64,000 nt of DNA from Salvia splendens (Eukaryota; Streptophyta; Magnoliopsida; Lamiales; Lamiaceae). How positions within the stretch are numbered: position 1 is the first letter of the stretch; each line of letters opens with the position of its first letter. Location: positions 5,334,501 to 5,398,500 of the forward strand of contig NC_056034.1 in the NCBI RefSeq assembly GCF_004379255.2, read 5' to 3'. Both the position numbers and the translations under genes were made by a program. Below the pieces are notes generated by a model. The model had not been told where the DNA came from. It worked only from the letters and a program-made list of their open reading frames with translations, and made no database searches. Positions 25,468-35,213 of this stretch are shown here, one piece after another.

Positions 25468-26256
25468 ATGGAGATACTTCACTGGAAACGGCTGTACTCT
25501 TCGGCTTTAGACGAAGCTGAGAAAAGAGCTATAGCCGATCAGACGAAGAATGACGAGCTTCTGGCTCGTTTAGTGAAGCTGGAGGCCGATAATAAGGACT
25601 TAGAGTCCGATAAGAAGGATCTGGAGGCCGAGCTGAATACGACCATTGCTGAGAGGACTGCGTACGAGGATTACATCCGTGTGCGCGGGGGAGTGACCAT
25701 ATCAGATGTTCAGAGTCGAGTTGACGAACTGTGGGAGGAATATCATGTACTCCGGAGGAACAATGCGCTGGAGAGCTCGGCTTGCCAACAAGTTGTGAAA
25801 TCATTACGGCGCTGGGCTTCTCGGTACGACATCATTCTTTCCCGGCGTCCCTCAATCGAGAGATTCCTTAGGCATTTCCCGCCAACAGATGCTCGCACTC
25901 CAGATCAAGCCTCTGGTTCCCTTGTTCAAAATCCTACTCCAAGTCAACAACGAACTCCGGAACAGCCGGAAACGTCAAGACGAGAACGGGCTCAGGAGCA
26001 ACCGGAATCGTCAAGACAGGGACGGACTGAAATTCGCCGAGGAGTTGTGACTATGAGCGAGCAAGATCAGCAGATGCTTATTGCAGAGACTCTTCATCGC
26101 CGAGGGGTTAGAGCTTCCGGGGCTCGCGGAAGAGGTGTTGGGTCGAGGATAGCATCTCGTCGACCGGCTTATTCTTCATCTGCTCGGAACAACCGAACTC
26201 GGCTTCCAGAGGATTTTGTAGATAGGTGGCTTAACTTCATCAACCCTGGACAGTAG
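25468..26256 (+). CDS. Second antisense accessory ORF of the Tat element, coiled-coil protein
   Basis: 262 residues from MEILHWKRLYSS to FINPGQ. Residues about 10-70 form a charged heptad-type coiled coil (LVKLEADNKDLESDKKDLEA). Then comes GGVTISDVQSRVDELWEEY, a Pro/Gln/Arg-rich repeat region (TPEQPETSRRERAQEQPESS) and a basic tail. I do not recognise the family. It follows the first antisense gene by 200 bp of A/T-rich, polyA-signal-like sequence, so it may be a separate transcript or a downstream exon set. It is intact despite facing pol. Confidence 0.65.
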   Translation: MEILHWKRLYSSALDEAEKRAIADQTKNDELLARLVKLEADNKDLESDKKDLEAELNTTIAERTAYEDYIRVRGGVTISDVQSRVDELWEEYHVLRRNNALESSACQQVVKSLRRWASRYDIILSRRPSIERFLRHFPPTDARTPDQASGSLVQNPTPSQQRTPEQPETSRRERAQEQPESSRQGRTEIRRGVVTMSEQDQQMLIAETLHRRGVRASGARGRGVGSRIASRRPAYSSSARNNRTRLPEDFVDRWLNFINPGQ

Positions 26257-26390
26257 AATAGTCCTTTGTAATAGCGTAACGCCATTTTGTAGGGTAGCGG
26301 AGTTGTATGCCGAACAAGATTTGAAAAATGAAATTTTGTTTTCGCTTCTAACACTGTATTTACAGCTTAGCGAAAAAATTTCATCGTACT

Positions 26391-26746
26391 TGTCCTCGGT
26401 CTTATGAAGTAAACTTCTTTGACCGGACTTGGTCCTTGGTCTTGTGAAGTAAACTTCTTTGACCGGACTTGGTCCTTGGTCTGATGAAATAAACATCTTT
26501 GACCGGACTCGTCTTTGGTCTGATGAAATAAACATCTTTGACCGGACTCGTCTTTGGTCTGATGAAATAAACATCTTTGACCGGACTCGTCTTTGGTCTG
26601 ATGAAATAAACATCTTTAACCGGACTCGTCTTTGGTCTGATGAAATAAACATCTTTGACCGGACTCGTCTTTGGTCTGATGAAATAAACATCTTTGACCG
26701 GACTCGTCTTTGGTCTGATGAAATAAACATCTTTGACCGGACTTGG
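26391..26746. repeat. 39-bp tandem repeat array, about nine units
   Basis: The unit GGTCTGATGAAATAAACATC plus TTTGACCGGACTCGTCTTT repeats with period 39. The first two or three units are diverged (GGTCTTATGAAGTAAACTTC, CTTGGTC); the central ones differ by single bases. Because 39 is a multiple of three, frames stay open across it. It lies between the antisense genes and pol. Confidence 0.92.
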
Positions 26747-26756
26747 TTTGTGTTCT

Positions 26757-27307
26757 AATTCGGCGATTTTTGTCGCCGGGATCGAACTTTCCCTTGTCCT
26801 AATTCGGCGAGTTTTATCGCGTGGATCGGACTTTCCCAGTTAACCGAAGTGGTCTTATGCAGTAAACCTCTTTGACTAGACATGGTCGTCTCCGGTCTTA
26901 TGAGGTAAACTTCTTTGACCGAACTTGGTCGTCCTAATTCGGCGAGGTTTATCGCGTGGATCGGACTTTCCCTTATTGCAGTTCGTTTCAGACGAAGTGC
27001 TTATTTCTTAAGCCGAATTGTGGTCTTGTATCTTCCTGAGAAGCTTGGACTCACAATCGTCTTTAATAATCGATCTAAAAAGGGGATCAGTCTTTAAAGA
27101 ACGATATACCTTGGTACCATTTGTAAGAGACGACAAGCACATAGAGACAAAACACATAGAGAAAAAATGAAAAAGATGAAGGAAAAAAACTTTAAACATT
27201 TTTTTAAAAAACGACAAGTAAAAGGTACAAGTAAGAAACAAACAAATAAAAACATATACCCCTATGACCGAACTAGACACGAGACGGACTGACCGGACTT
27301 TTGTCTC
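26757..27307. other. Non-coding spacer of the Tat element
   Basis: Contains three spaced copies of a CCTAATTCGGCGAG...CGGACTTTCCC block (near 26754, 26797 and 26932), single relics of the GGTCTTATG...AACTTCTTTGAC unit, then purine-rich A/T sequence (27120-27260). It is the region downstream of the pol stop codon. Confidence 0.6.
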
Positions 27308-30300
27308 TTACAAGTGGAACTTCTTGAGGTTGGAGACGTGCCATGTTCGGGGTACTTGTTCTCCTGACATGTGAGTCAATTTATAAGACCCTTTGCCGAG
27401 GACTTCTGACACCCGATATGGACCCTCCCATGTGGGTTCGAGTTTGCCCAGCTTTTCTGCTCGGCTTACTTCGTTGTTTCTCAAGACGAGATCTCCCACT
27501 TGAAATTGAAGCTTTTTCACCCTTTGGTTATAATACCGGGCTGCTTGCTCCTTATACTTGGCTGCTTTTATGCACGCCAATTCTCTTCTTTCTTCGGCGA
27601 GATCTAGTTCTGCTCTCAGTCCGTCGTCATTCATTTCTGAGGAGAAATTTAGAGTTCGGGGACTGGGTACGCCGATCTCCACCGGAATTACGGCTTCAGT
27701 GCCGTACACCAGACTATACGGAGTTTCACCGTTGGAGGTTTTGGGTGTAGTTCGGTAGGACCATAGGACTTGAGGGAGATTTTCTACCCATTGTCCTTTG
27801 GCTTGTTCTAACCGAGCTTTTAACCCTTTCACCAGAATCCGGTTCGTTACTTCCGTTTGTCCGTTTGCTTGGGGATGGGAGACCGAAGTGAACCGCTGTT
27901 GAATGTTCAGCTCTTGGCACCAATTCTTGAACGTCTTGTCGGTGAACTGAGTCCCGTTATCCGAGATGAGGATGTGGGGTATGCCAAATCGGCACACTAT
28001 GTTCTTCCAGACGAAGTCCAATGCCTTTGAGCTCGTTATCGTAGCTAATGGCTCAGCCTCCACCCACTTCGTGAAGTAGTCCACGGCAACGATAAGGAAT
28101 TTCATTTGCCGAGGAGCTTGAGGAAGTGGTCCCACTATGTCTATGCCCCATTGCATGAAAGGCCAAGGGCTTTGCATAGTGTATAGATCGGTCTGCGGCA
28201 TCCTTGGGACATTTGCATGAATTTGGCACTTCGTACACTTCTTGACGAGCTGCACTGCCTCTTGTACCATGGTTGGCCAATAATATCCCCATCTCAGTAC
28301 TTTTTTAGCTAAAGCTCTGGCTCCGATGTGGCTACCGCACGATCCTTCATGAACTTCTCTGAGGATGTAGTCCGTCTCTTCTGGTCCTACGCACCGCAAT
28401 AACGGCTGAAGGTAAGACTTTCTAAAGAGGACTCCTTCATGAAGTTCGTACCGAAGTGCTCGGCACGTGATATTCCGAGCTTCTCTCTTATCCTCGGGCA
28501 ATTGTCCTTGATCCAGATACTGCAAGATCGGCGTCATCCAGTTCGGCGAGCTGGATACTGAGTGTACCTCGGCTTCATCAATGCTTCGGTGCATTAATTC
28601 TTCCGCCTTTGAGCTCGGATCTGAGGCCAACTTACTTAAGGTATCTGCTCGGCTATTTTCCGCTCTGGGAATGCGGATTATCCGAAAATAGGAGAAACTT
28701 CGGCTGATGCTTTGCGCTTTGTCCAAATACTTCTTCATTCTCTCGTCACGGGCTTCACTTGTACCCAACATGTGATTTACTATGACTTGTGAATCACAAT
28801 GGACTTTGAGAGATTTGACGAGCAGACTTTGCGCTAACTGGAGTCCGGCCAGGAGGGCTTCGTACTCGGCTTCATTATTAGTAGTGGGGAATAGGAACCG
28901 AAGTGAGTAGGCTACCTCGTGTCCGTCGGGAGCGACAAGTAAAATACCAGCTCCACTTCCCATCTTGTTCGAAGCTCCATCTACGAACCCGCTCCAGCAG
29001 TCCGGCGGCTCTACTTCGGATTCCAAGGGCTGTGCTAGTTCGGCACTGGCAGAATTCTTCTGTTCGGCAATAACAGGAATTGCTTGATCGAACTTCGCTT
29101 CTGCAAGAAAATCTGCCAAGGCTTGTCCCTTGATGGCTTTCCGAGGTAGATATTCAATTGTGTGCTCTCCCAACTCTATAGCCCACTTGGCGATTCTGCC
29201 TGATGCTTCTGGTTTGGTCAACACTTGCCGAAGTGGCAGATCAGTTAAGACGCATACCTTGTGAGCATAGAAGTATGGCCGCAGTCTCCTTGCTGCATTT
29301 ACTAATGCCAGAGCAATCTTTTCCAGAGGTTGATACCTGGTTTCTGGACCTCTTAATGCTCGGCTTGTAAAGTAGATGGGAAGCTGCTTTAGGCCTTCTT
29401 CTCGTACAAGCACCGCGCTGATGGTTTGATCCGATGCCGCTAAGTATAAGAATATTACTTCGGCTTCGGTTGGAGCAGAGAGAATAGGAAGCTCGGCTAG
29501 ATAACTTTTGAGCTCGTCAAAGGCCTTTTTCTGCTCGGCTCCCCACTCGAACTTTGGTGCCTTTTTCAACACCGTGAAGAACGGCAGTTGCTTTTCGGCT
29601 GCTTGAGAAAGGAATCGATTCAGTGCGGCTAGACATCCGGTTAGCCTTTGCACGTCATGTATGGACTTCGGCATCGCCATGTTTTGAACAACTTGAACTT
29701 TTGAGGGGTTTGCCTTGAGTCCGTCCTTTGAAACCCAACACCCCAGAAACTTTCCCGAATCTACCAAAAAGGTACACTTTTGGGGATTAAGTTTGAGGTT
29801 GGCTTTCTTGAGCACGTTGAGAGTGGACTTGAGGTTGTGCTCGTACTCCGAAGTGCTTTTGCTTTTGACGACTATATCGTCAACATACACTTCGACCTCC
29901 TTTCCAATCAGGTGCCGAAAAAGCTTGTCTACCATCCTTTGATAAGTGGCTCCGGCATTCTTTAAACCGAATGGCATCTTTTTATAAGCGAAAATGCCGA
30001 AATCAGTAATGAAGGCCGTTTTTGAAGCGTCAATCTCATCCATTAAAACTTGATGGTATCCTTTGTACAGATCAAGAAAACAAAAAATTTCAAAGCCTAT
30101 CAAAGCTTCTACTTTTTTATCTATGTTCGGAAGGGGATAGCAATCTTTGGGACAGTGCTTATTTAGATCGGTGAAATCTATGCACATCCGCCATCCTCCT
30201 TCCTTTTTCTTGATCATGACAGGATTGGCCACCCACGAAGGATACTTCACTTCGAATAACACATCCGCCTTCAATAATTGACGGACTTCGTCATGGATGA

Positions 30301-30571
30301 CTTGACTTCGTTCTGCCGCAAAGAGTCTTTGCTTCTGTTTTATCGGCCGGACCGAAGGATCAATATTTAACCGATGAGTGATTACCTCGGGGGGCACTCC
30401 GGTCATGTCCAACGGAGACCATGCAAAGACGTCTTTATACTCCTTGAGGAGCTGGATGGTTTTTTCCCGAAGTAGAGGCGTTCCCGCGAAGCCGATCTTA
30501 ACCGTTCTGGATGGATCGTCTTCGTACAGCTGAACTGTCATCGAGTTCGGCTCCGGTATGACTTCGGTCAT
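27308..30571 (-). CDS. Pol polyprotein of the Tat element (RT, RNase H, second RNase H, integrase)
   Basis: 1087 residues from the first ATG. Reverse transcriptase has YPSWVANPVMIKKKEGGWRM, a catalytic FLDLYKGYHQ and YVDD at residues 229-232. The gypsy RNase H follows (YFTSRALRGPETRYQPLEK). Next is a second, plant/archaeal-type RNase H with its acidic residues in WSGFVDGASN, NNEAEYEALLAGL, VHCDSQVIVNHM and RADTLSKLAS. Integrase has the zinc H2C2 (EVHEGSCGSHIG, CTKCQ) and the DDE core (GIDIVGPLP, ILISDNGTQF, HPQANGQTEV), then a GPYRVSEVLGKGSYKL tail. The frame is identical to gag's and is open upstream to one TAG at 30599-30601, so natural expression may be by readthrough rather than from this ATG. 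Confidence 0.95.
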   Translation of the reverse strand: MTEVIPEPNSMTVQLYEDDPSRTVKIGFAGTPLLREKTIQLLKEYKDVFAWSPLDMTGVPPEVITHRLNIDPSVRPIKQKQRLFAAERSQVIHDEVRQLLKADVLFEVKYPSWVANPVMIKKKEGGWRMCIDFTDLNKHCPKDCYPLPNIDKKVEALIGFEIFCFLDLYKGYHQVLMDEIDASKTAFITDFGIFAYKKMPFGLKNAGATYQRMVDKLFRHLIGKEVEVYVDDIVVKSKSTSEYEHNLKSTLNVLKKANLKLNPQKCTFLVDSGKFLGCWVSKDGLKANPSKVQVVQNMAMPKSIHDVQRLTGCLAALNRFLSQAAEKQLPFFTVLKKAPKFEWGAEQKKAFDELKSYLAELPILSAPTEAEVIFLYLAASDQTISAVLVREEGLKQLPIYFTSRALRGPETRYQPLEKIALALVNAARRLRPYFYAHKVCVLTDLPLRQVLTKPEASGRIAKWAIELGEHTIEYLPRKAIKGQALADFLAEAKFDQAIPVIAEQKNSASAELAQPLESEVEPPDCWSGFVDGASNKMGSGAGILLVAPDGHEVAYSLRFLFPTTNNEAEYEALLAGLQLAQSLLVKSLKVHCDSQVIVNHMLGTSEARDERMKKYLDKAQSISRSFSYFRIIRIPRAENSRADTLSKLASDPSSKAEELMHRSIDEAEVHSVSSSPNWMTPILQYLDQGQLPEDKREARNITCRALRYELHEGVLFRKSYLQPLLRCVGPEETDYILREVHEGSCGSHIGARALAKKVLRWGYYWPTMVQEAVQLVKKCTKCQIHANVPRMPQTDLYTMQSPWPFMQWGIDIVGPLPQAPRQMKFLIVAVDYFTKWVEAEPLATITSSKALDFVWKNIVCRFGIPHILISDNGTQFTDKTFKNWCQELNIQQRFTSVSHPQANGQTEVTNRILVKGLKARLEQAKGQWVENLPQVLWSYRTTPKTSNGETPYSLVYGTEAVIPVEIGVPSPRTLNFSSEMNDDGLRAELDLAEERRELACIKAAKYKEQAARYYNQRVKKLQFQVGDLVLRNNEVSRAEKLGKLEPTWEGPYRVSEVLGKGSYKLTHMSGEQVPRTWHVSNLKKFHL

Positions 30572-30598
30572 CGCCTCTGACTCCGGCTGCTGTGATTG

Positions 30599-32680
30599 CT
30601 ATGCTTGGTGGTGCCGATCTGACTGCTCGGCACTTCTAAGCGCAATTTGCAGACATTCCTTTGCTCTCTTTTGGTCACCTCGGATGACCGCTATCCCTCC
30701 TTTAGTAGGGATCTTGACGGTGAGGTGATAAGTGGAGCAAACGGCCCGAACTGTGTTGAGCCAGTCTCTTCCCAGGATGATGTTGTACGGGGACCGAGCT
30801 TTCACCACGAAAAACTCAATCATCGTACTGGAGCTAGTAGGCGCTTTCCCCACCGTGATCGGAAGGCTGATAATACCTTCAGGGCGGGTGTCCTCCTGGG
30901 CGAAGCTCTTTAGGGGAAGCGGAGCCGGACTGAGCCGAGCTGGGTCCACTTCTAGTTTGTCAAAGCACTCTTTAAAAAGAATGCTAACCGACGCTCCTGT
31001 ATCCACAAACACCCTGTGGATCAGTTTGTTTGCCACTCCGGCTTGGATGACAATGGCGTCTTGGTGAGGAGAGATGGCCGGGACGGGATCAGCAGCCGAG
31101 AACGTAATCACTTCGTCCTGCTTCAGCCTTTTATGCGTTGGCTCCTCTCGATTGGAGCCTCTGCGCTCTGACTTTAGGGACGACTTGGTCTTCCCGGCAG
31201 GGAGCGCGTCAATAGTCTGGATTACTCCATCATATTGCGGCTCGTCATCGTCTTCGGGATCCGGCTGCCTTTTCGGATCCTGAGGAGCGCAGTTCGCACC
31301 ACTCTGCTTTTTATTCTTCTTTGGCTGCTTGCTTTGGTATTTTTTCAATGTCCCTGCCTTCACAAGAACATCGATACCTGCAGCCAAGTTTCTGCACTCC
31401 TCAGTATCGTGACCGTGGTCTTGATGGTAGGAGCAGTAGCTATCCTGTGGTCGGCGCGCGGCTGATTTCGTCATCCGCTTTGGCTTTTCGAATAGGTCAG
31501 AGTGCAGTTCGAAAATTTCCGCTCTCGGCTTGTTCAGCGGTACGAACTGAGCGGGCGGCTTCTCGGGATTGAGACGAGGTCCCAATCTGTCTTGCACCGG
31601 AGCCCTTTGAATTCTTTCAAATGGAGTCCGGCGAGGATGCCCCTGATCGCTATGATCGGGCTTCCTTCTGTCTCCTCGGGTCGATGAGCTGTCTAACGAC
31701 CGTTTGCGACGGTCTGCCTCATCGGCCCGGGAGTACTGGTCCGCAATGTCCCACATTTCCTGAGCTGTCTGCGGACCGCACTCAACGAGCTTCCTGTAGA
31801 GAGCTCCGGGCAGGATTCCATTTTGGAATGCCGAGATGACAAGCAGATCGTTGAGATCGTCTACTTGCAGGCATTCCTTGTGGAATCTTGTCATAAAGTC
31901 GCTGATTTTTTCGTCGCGACCTTGACGAATGGAAAGCAGCTGAGCCGAAGTGATTCGGGCTTCCGCTTTCTGAAAGAACCTCCTGTGGAAGGCATCCATT
32001 AGATCTCGGTAAGATCTGATGCTGCCCTGGGGGAGGCTATCGAACCACCTTCTCGCGTTCCCGATGAGCAGCTCGGGAAACAGCTTGCACATGTGGACCT
32101 CGTTGAGACCCTGGTTCGCCATGTTATATTGATAGCGCCCCAAGAAATCGTGAGGGTCCACGAGCCCGTCGTAAGTCATCGACGGAGTTCGGTAGTTCTG
32201 TGGAAGGGGAGTTCGGGTGATATCGTCCGAGAACGGAGTCTTCAATGCTCCGTACATGGTGAACCCGACATCTCTTCGGTATGGAGGAGATGGAGATCTC
32301 CTGTGATTCCGGTACCGAGGAGGAACAGGAACATGTCGGGGTTGAGGATTCTTCTTCCTGGAAGACACGGCACTACTGCGGTAGTGACTTTCATGTCTGG
32401 ATGAGGAAGGAGAATCCACCGTTTTCGTCTTCGGCTCTTGGCTCTTTTGCAGGAAGGCTAAGAACTCATCCTGCTTCTCAGCCAAGAACAGCTTGACAGC
32501 CTCATTCAAATCAGGCTGCTGGGAAGACTCGGTGTGTGGACCTTTTGAGCGGCTTGTTCCTTCATCGTGAAAACTGGAAGTAGATGTCTCCCGAGGCTGT
32601 TTTCCGGACCTGCGGGCTGGACTGGCTTCCTCATGGTTTTCACGAACGGTATTACGGGTAGTATGTGATCTGGTATGCAT
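30599..32680 (-). CDS. Gag-protease polyprotein of the Tat element
   Basis: 693 residues from MHTRSHTTRNTV. The basic, Ser-rich N-terminus is followed by the retrotransposon gag core (GRYQYNMANQGLNEVHMCKL, GNARRWFDSLPQGSI, DAFHRRFFQKAEAR). A short Cys/His cluster (CSYHQDHGHDTEEC) stands where a zinc knuckle is expected. The aspartic protease is at the C-terminal end, with FVDTGASVSILF and NIILGRDWL. The frame ends at a TAG (30599-30601) and continues open in the same frame into pol. The leader from the LTR to the ATG is only about 76 bp. Confidence 0.93.
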   Translation of the reverse strand: MHTRSHTTRNTVRENHEEASPARRSGKQPRETSTSSFHDEGTSRSKGPHTESSQQPDLNEAVKLFLAEKQDEFLAFLQKSQEPKTKTVDSPSSSRHESHYRSSAVSSRKKNPQPRHVPVPPRYRNHRRSPSPPYRRDVGFTMYGALKTPFSDDITRTPLPQNYRTPSMTYDGLVDPHDFLGRYQYNMANQGLNEVHMCKLFPELLIGNARRWFDSLPQGSIRSYRDLMDAFHRRFFQKAEARITSAQLLSIRQGRDEKISDFMTRFHKECLQVDDLNDLLVISAFQNGILPGALYRKLVECGPQTAQEMWDIADQYSRADEADRRKRSLDSSSTRGDRRKPDHSDQGHPRRTPFERIQRAPVQDRLGPRLNPEKPPAQFVPLNKPRAEIFELHSDLFEKPKRMTKSAARRPQDSYCSYHQDHGHDTEECRNLAAGIDVLVKAGTLKKYQSKQPKKNKKQSGANCAPQDPKRQPDPEDDDEPQYDGVIQTIDALPAGKTKSSLKSERRGSNREEPTHKRLKQDEVITFSAADPVPAISPHQDAIVIQAGVANKLIHRVFVDTGASVSILFKECFDKLEVDPARLSPAPLPLKSFAQEDTRPEGIISLPITVGKAPTSSSTMIEFFVVKARSPYNIILGRDWLNTVRAVCSTYHLTVKIPTKGGIAVIRGDQKRAKECLQIALRSAEQSDRHHQA

Positions 32681-32737
32681 TTTTTTGGGGTGGAAAAAGG
32701 GTCAAAAATTCGCTTTATCACAAATTTTGTTCTCTGA

Positions 32738-32755
32738 TTCCCACAGACGGCGCCA
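32738..32755 (-). promoter_or_regulatory. Primer-binding site of the Tat element
   Basis: On the minus strand TGGCGCCGTCTGTGGGAA begins one base after the 5' LTR. A TGGCGCC start is a common plant gypsy PBS type; I do not assign the tRNA. Confidence 0.85.
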
Positions 32756-32756
32756 G

Positions 32757-33352
32757 TGATGAATCCGCGAATTTTTGATGTTAGTAAATGCTGGTAGAGA
32801 ATAAAGACTACGACACAAAGAATTTACGTGGTTCGATTTACTGAAGTAAATCTACGTCCACGGGAAGAAGGGAGGGCAAGATTGTATTGCTTGATCTGGG
32901 ATTACAGCTTACAACACAGACTTGCTATATGATTTTATCTCTAGAGAGCTTAACCCTTTTCTATCTGATCTAAGTTCTATTTATACCTTGAACTAGGATC
33001 GTGGTTTGCAGCCCCACTAACAAGATCGTGGGTGAGCAATAACTGCTCAATAACTGCTTCGTACCACTAAATAGATCGTGGGCATAGTGGAGGTCGTGGA
33101 GGCCTTTCATGAGTCCACTAACTCCTAGTTCGGTCGAATGCTGAGACCGAACTGCTGGACTTTACCGATCAGCTCTTGCCGATCTGAGAGGAGAGCTTGA
33201 CTGGTCGGCTTTTACCGAGCTGTAGGCTGAGTCCGAACTCTTTGGTCGTGCCGAACTCTTTGGTGCCGAACAGATACTCTTTCTTGGGCTCTGGGCTGAT
33301 GGGCCGTCACTGTTATTGGGCTTGCCATTAGGGTTTAGTTCGTACCCCATCA
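32757..33352 (-). repeat. 5' LTR of the Tat element
   Basis: 596 bp, TG...CA in minus orientation, identical by eye to 22473-23068. It drives the minus-strand gag-pol transcript. Confidence 0.95.
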
Positions 33353-33357
33353 GACAC

Positions 33358-34700
33358 ATGTTTCACTAAAAGTGGGTAGATTCTCCCACTATTGTGTTAC
33401 ATAAGTAAATTTTGAATTAGTAGTTATAGCGTCAAAACAAAAGGGTTGGTTGAAGATCTGTGAATCACCTGCAAAAGTAATTGAATGATTCCAAAGTTGT
33501 GAAAAGTAGTAATTAGTTATAATCTAATGACATCCTAATAGGGTAGTGAATAAAGTAATTACCAACTTGAAAGATGTGGTAATAACTGTGCAAAATGAAA
33601 GGCTCTGAGAGGACAGGAACAAAAAGCTAAACCATAAAAATGTGATACTTGTACAAGAACAAAAAATAAAGGACCACAGCAAGTGTAAAAGGTAGTGGGC
33701 GATGGGCATGTGAGTGTGAAGAAGAGGAAGCCTACAAAGCCAAAGTTACACAAGAAACATTATATAGAGGCAGAGCGAGGTACCACGCGATCGCCACGAC
33801 CGTACACTACTCCTCCTGCTACCCAACACACGCCCTCAATTCACAACCACGCTTTTCCTCCAACGTCATAAATATTCACTCCATTGCCTCTCCTAATTTA
33901 CTCACACTCAACACATATATATATGATGTTGGAGTGTGGACAACTCCTCTTCTGTCTCTCTCACACACACATACACCCACACCCACACCCACTAGAGTTT
34001 TTCTATTACTATTTGATAAAACTAAATTTCTAATTGGAGGGTAGGATTTCAAATGAAATATGACAAACCCAAAATTGATCACAGCTGGAGTACTAGATTT
34101 GTGCTCACACACACAAAATAAGCAATCCCTCGGTTCAGAATCACCGTTTAAAAGATTAGTTGTCAAATCTACAAAAACCATAAATTTTTAACTTTTATAA
34201 CGGCCATTTAATGGAATTATATTTTTGTCATAATAGTAATCCTCAACTCACATTTTGCTAATTACTATGCATTAAAGAAACAAATAATGCCCAACATTAA
34301 TTTTTAAAATATTAGGAGCCTCTTTTGATACTTTATTGACGTTGAAAATGAAATTAATGTCAGCCGGTCGAGGATTATGCAAGATTTGCATGTTCCTTAT
34401 ATATTGGATTCATTTATGTGTTATTCGTTTATAATATCAGTAATTTTATAAAATTAGATTATAAATATATAATACTAGTAAATTTGATCTTAAAGCAATG
34501 CACGTAAATTTTTTTTTCAAATTAGTAATTTTTGTTGGTTTTCTGTTTTATGGATTTTCTCTGTAACTTATATTGATTTTTTAGTATTATAAATCATTAT
34601 AATTTGTAATCATAAAGAATAATTTTTATAATTTCAAAATATAAAATAATTTTTTGATTTGATAAATATTTTAAAATATTAATCACACCGTCGCACAAGA
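33358..34700. other. Intergenic
   Basis: No gene supported. A CA-rich microsatellite-like patch (ACACACACATACACCCACACCC) lies at 33961-33990. The remainder is A/T-rich and unremarkable. Confidence 0.5.
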
Positions 34701-34833
34701 ATATGCACTCTTTCCTTTTTAGTCCGTCCCACAAGAATATGCAATTTCTAATTTTAGAAAATCTTTTCTCTCTAATGAGCTGAGACCCATTCTCCACAAA
34801 CAATACTTTAACTATTTTTTTTCTCTACCTCTC

Positions 34834-35183
34834 TGTTAAGAGCACAATTCTCTTAACAAAGAAATCCTGCGATTACACTCGCAACACACCAATCCGGCGC
34901 CCCGAACGTTGGGGTCGGCGGCTCAATTCGTGGCTGGCGCAGAGAACTTCCTCCGTCGGCAGTCTTCAAGGTTTGATAAGGAGTATTGCACAAGTAATGT
35001 GGGTAAATTATTTCTTCATTCAATGAATAAAAAGATAACAACCTAGCCCTATTTATAATACTAGAATACTAGCTTAGGGAACAAGAAAACAAGATATGAA
35101 AATATACTATGAATCAAAAGATATGGGGAATAAAAAGATAACTAAATATTTGGAGAATCCTAAGATATAGGAGGATCGTAACA
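34834..35183 (-). repeat. 3' LTR of the small LTR element
   Basis: 350 bp, starts TGTTACGATCC on the minus strand and ends CTTAACA. Confidence 0.92.
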
Positions 35184-35213
35184 ACTCCCCCACGGTTAAA
35201 ATCCACCTTGTCC

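Larger units (their letters stand above)
22473..33352 (-). mobile_element. Tat-lineage Ty3/gypsy LTR retrotransposon, 10.9 kb
   Basis: It reads on the minus strand. LTRs at 32757-33352 (5') and 22473-23068 (3') are both 596 bp and look identical, with TG...CA ends and the 5-bp duplication GACAC at 22468-22472 and 33353-33357. A primer-binding site and polypurine tract sit next to the LTRs. Gene order is gag-protease, then reverse transcriptase, RNase H, a second plant/archaeal-type RNase H, and integrase; the second RNase H marks the Tat group. Two genes lie antisense between pol and the 3' LTR, an arrangement known for Tat elements. Identical LTRs and open frames mean a very recent insertion. 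Confidence 0.95.

Noticed and set aside
26391..26746. Regular repeat array that superficially looks like CRISPR
   Set aside because: Units are directly abutting 39-bp tandem repeats with no unique spacers, in a plant retrotransposon.
30647..32496. Many plus-strand ORFs opposite gag-pol
   Set aside because: Complementary shadows of the strongly supported gag-protease and pol frames.
33961..33990. CA-rich tract as a possible regulatory Z-DNA element
   Set aside because: Short and interrupted; an ordinary microsatellite is the simpler reading.
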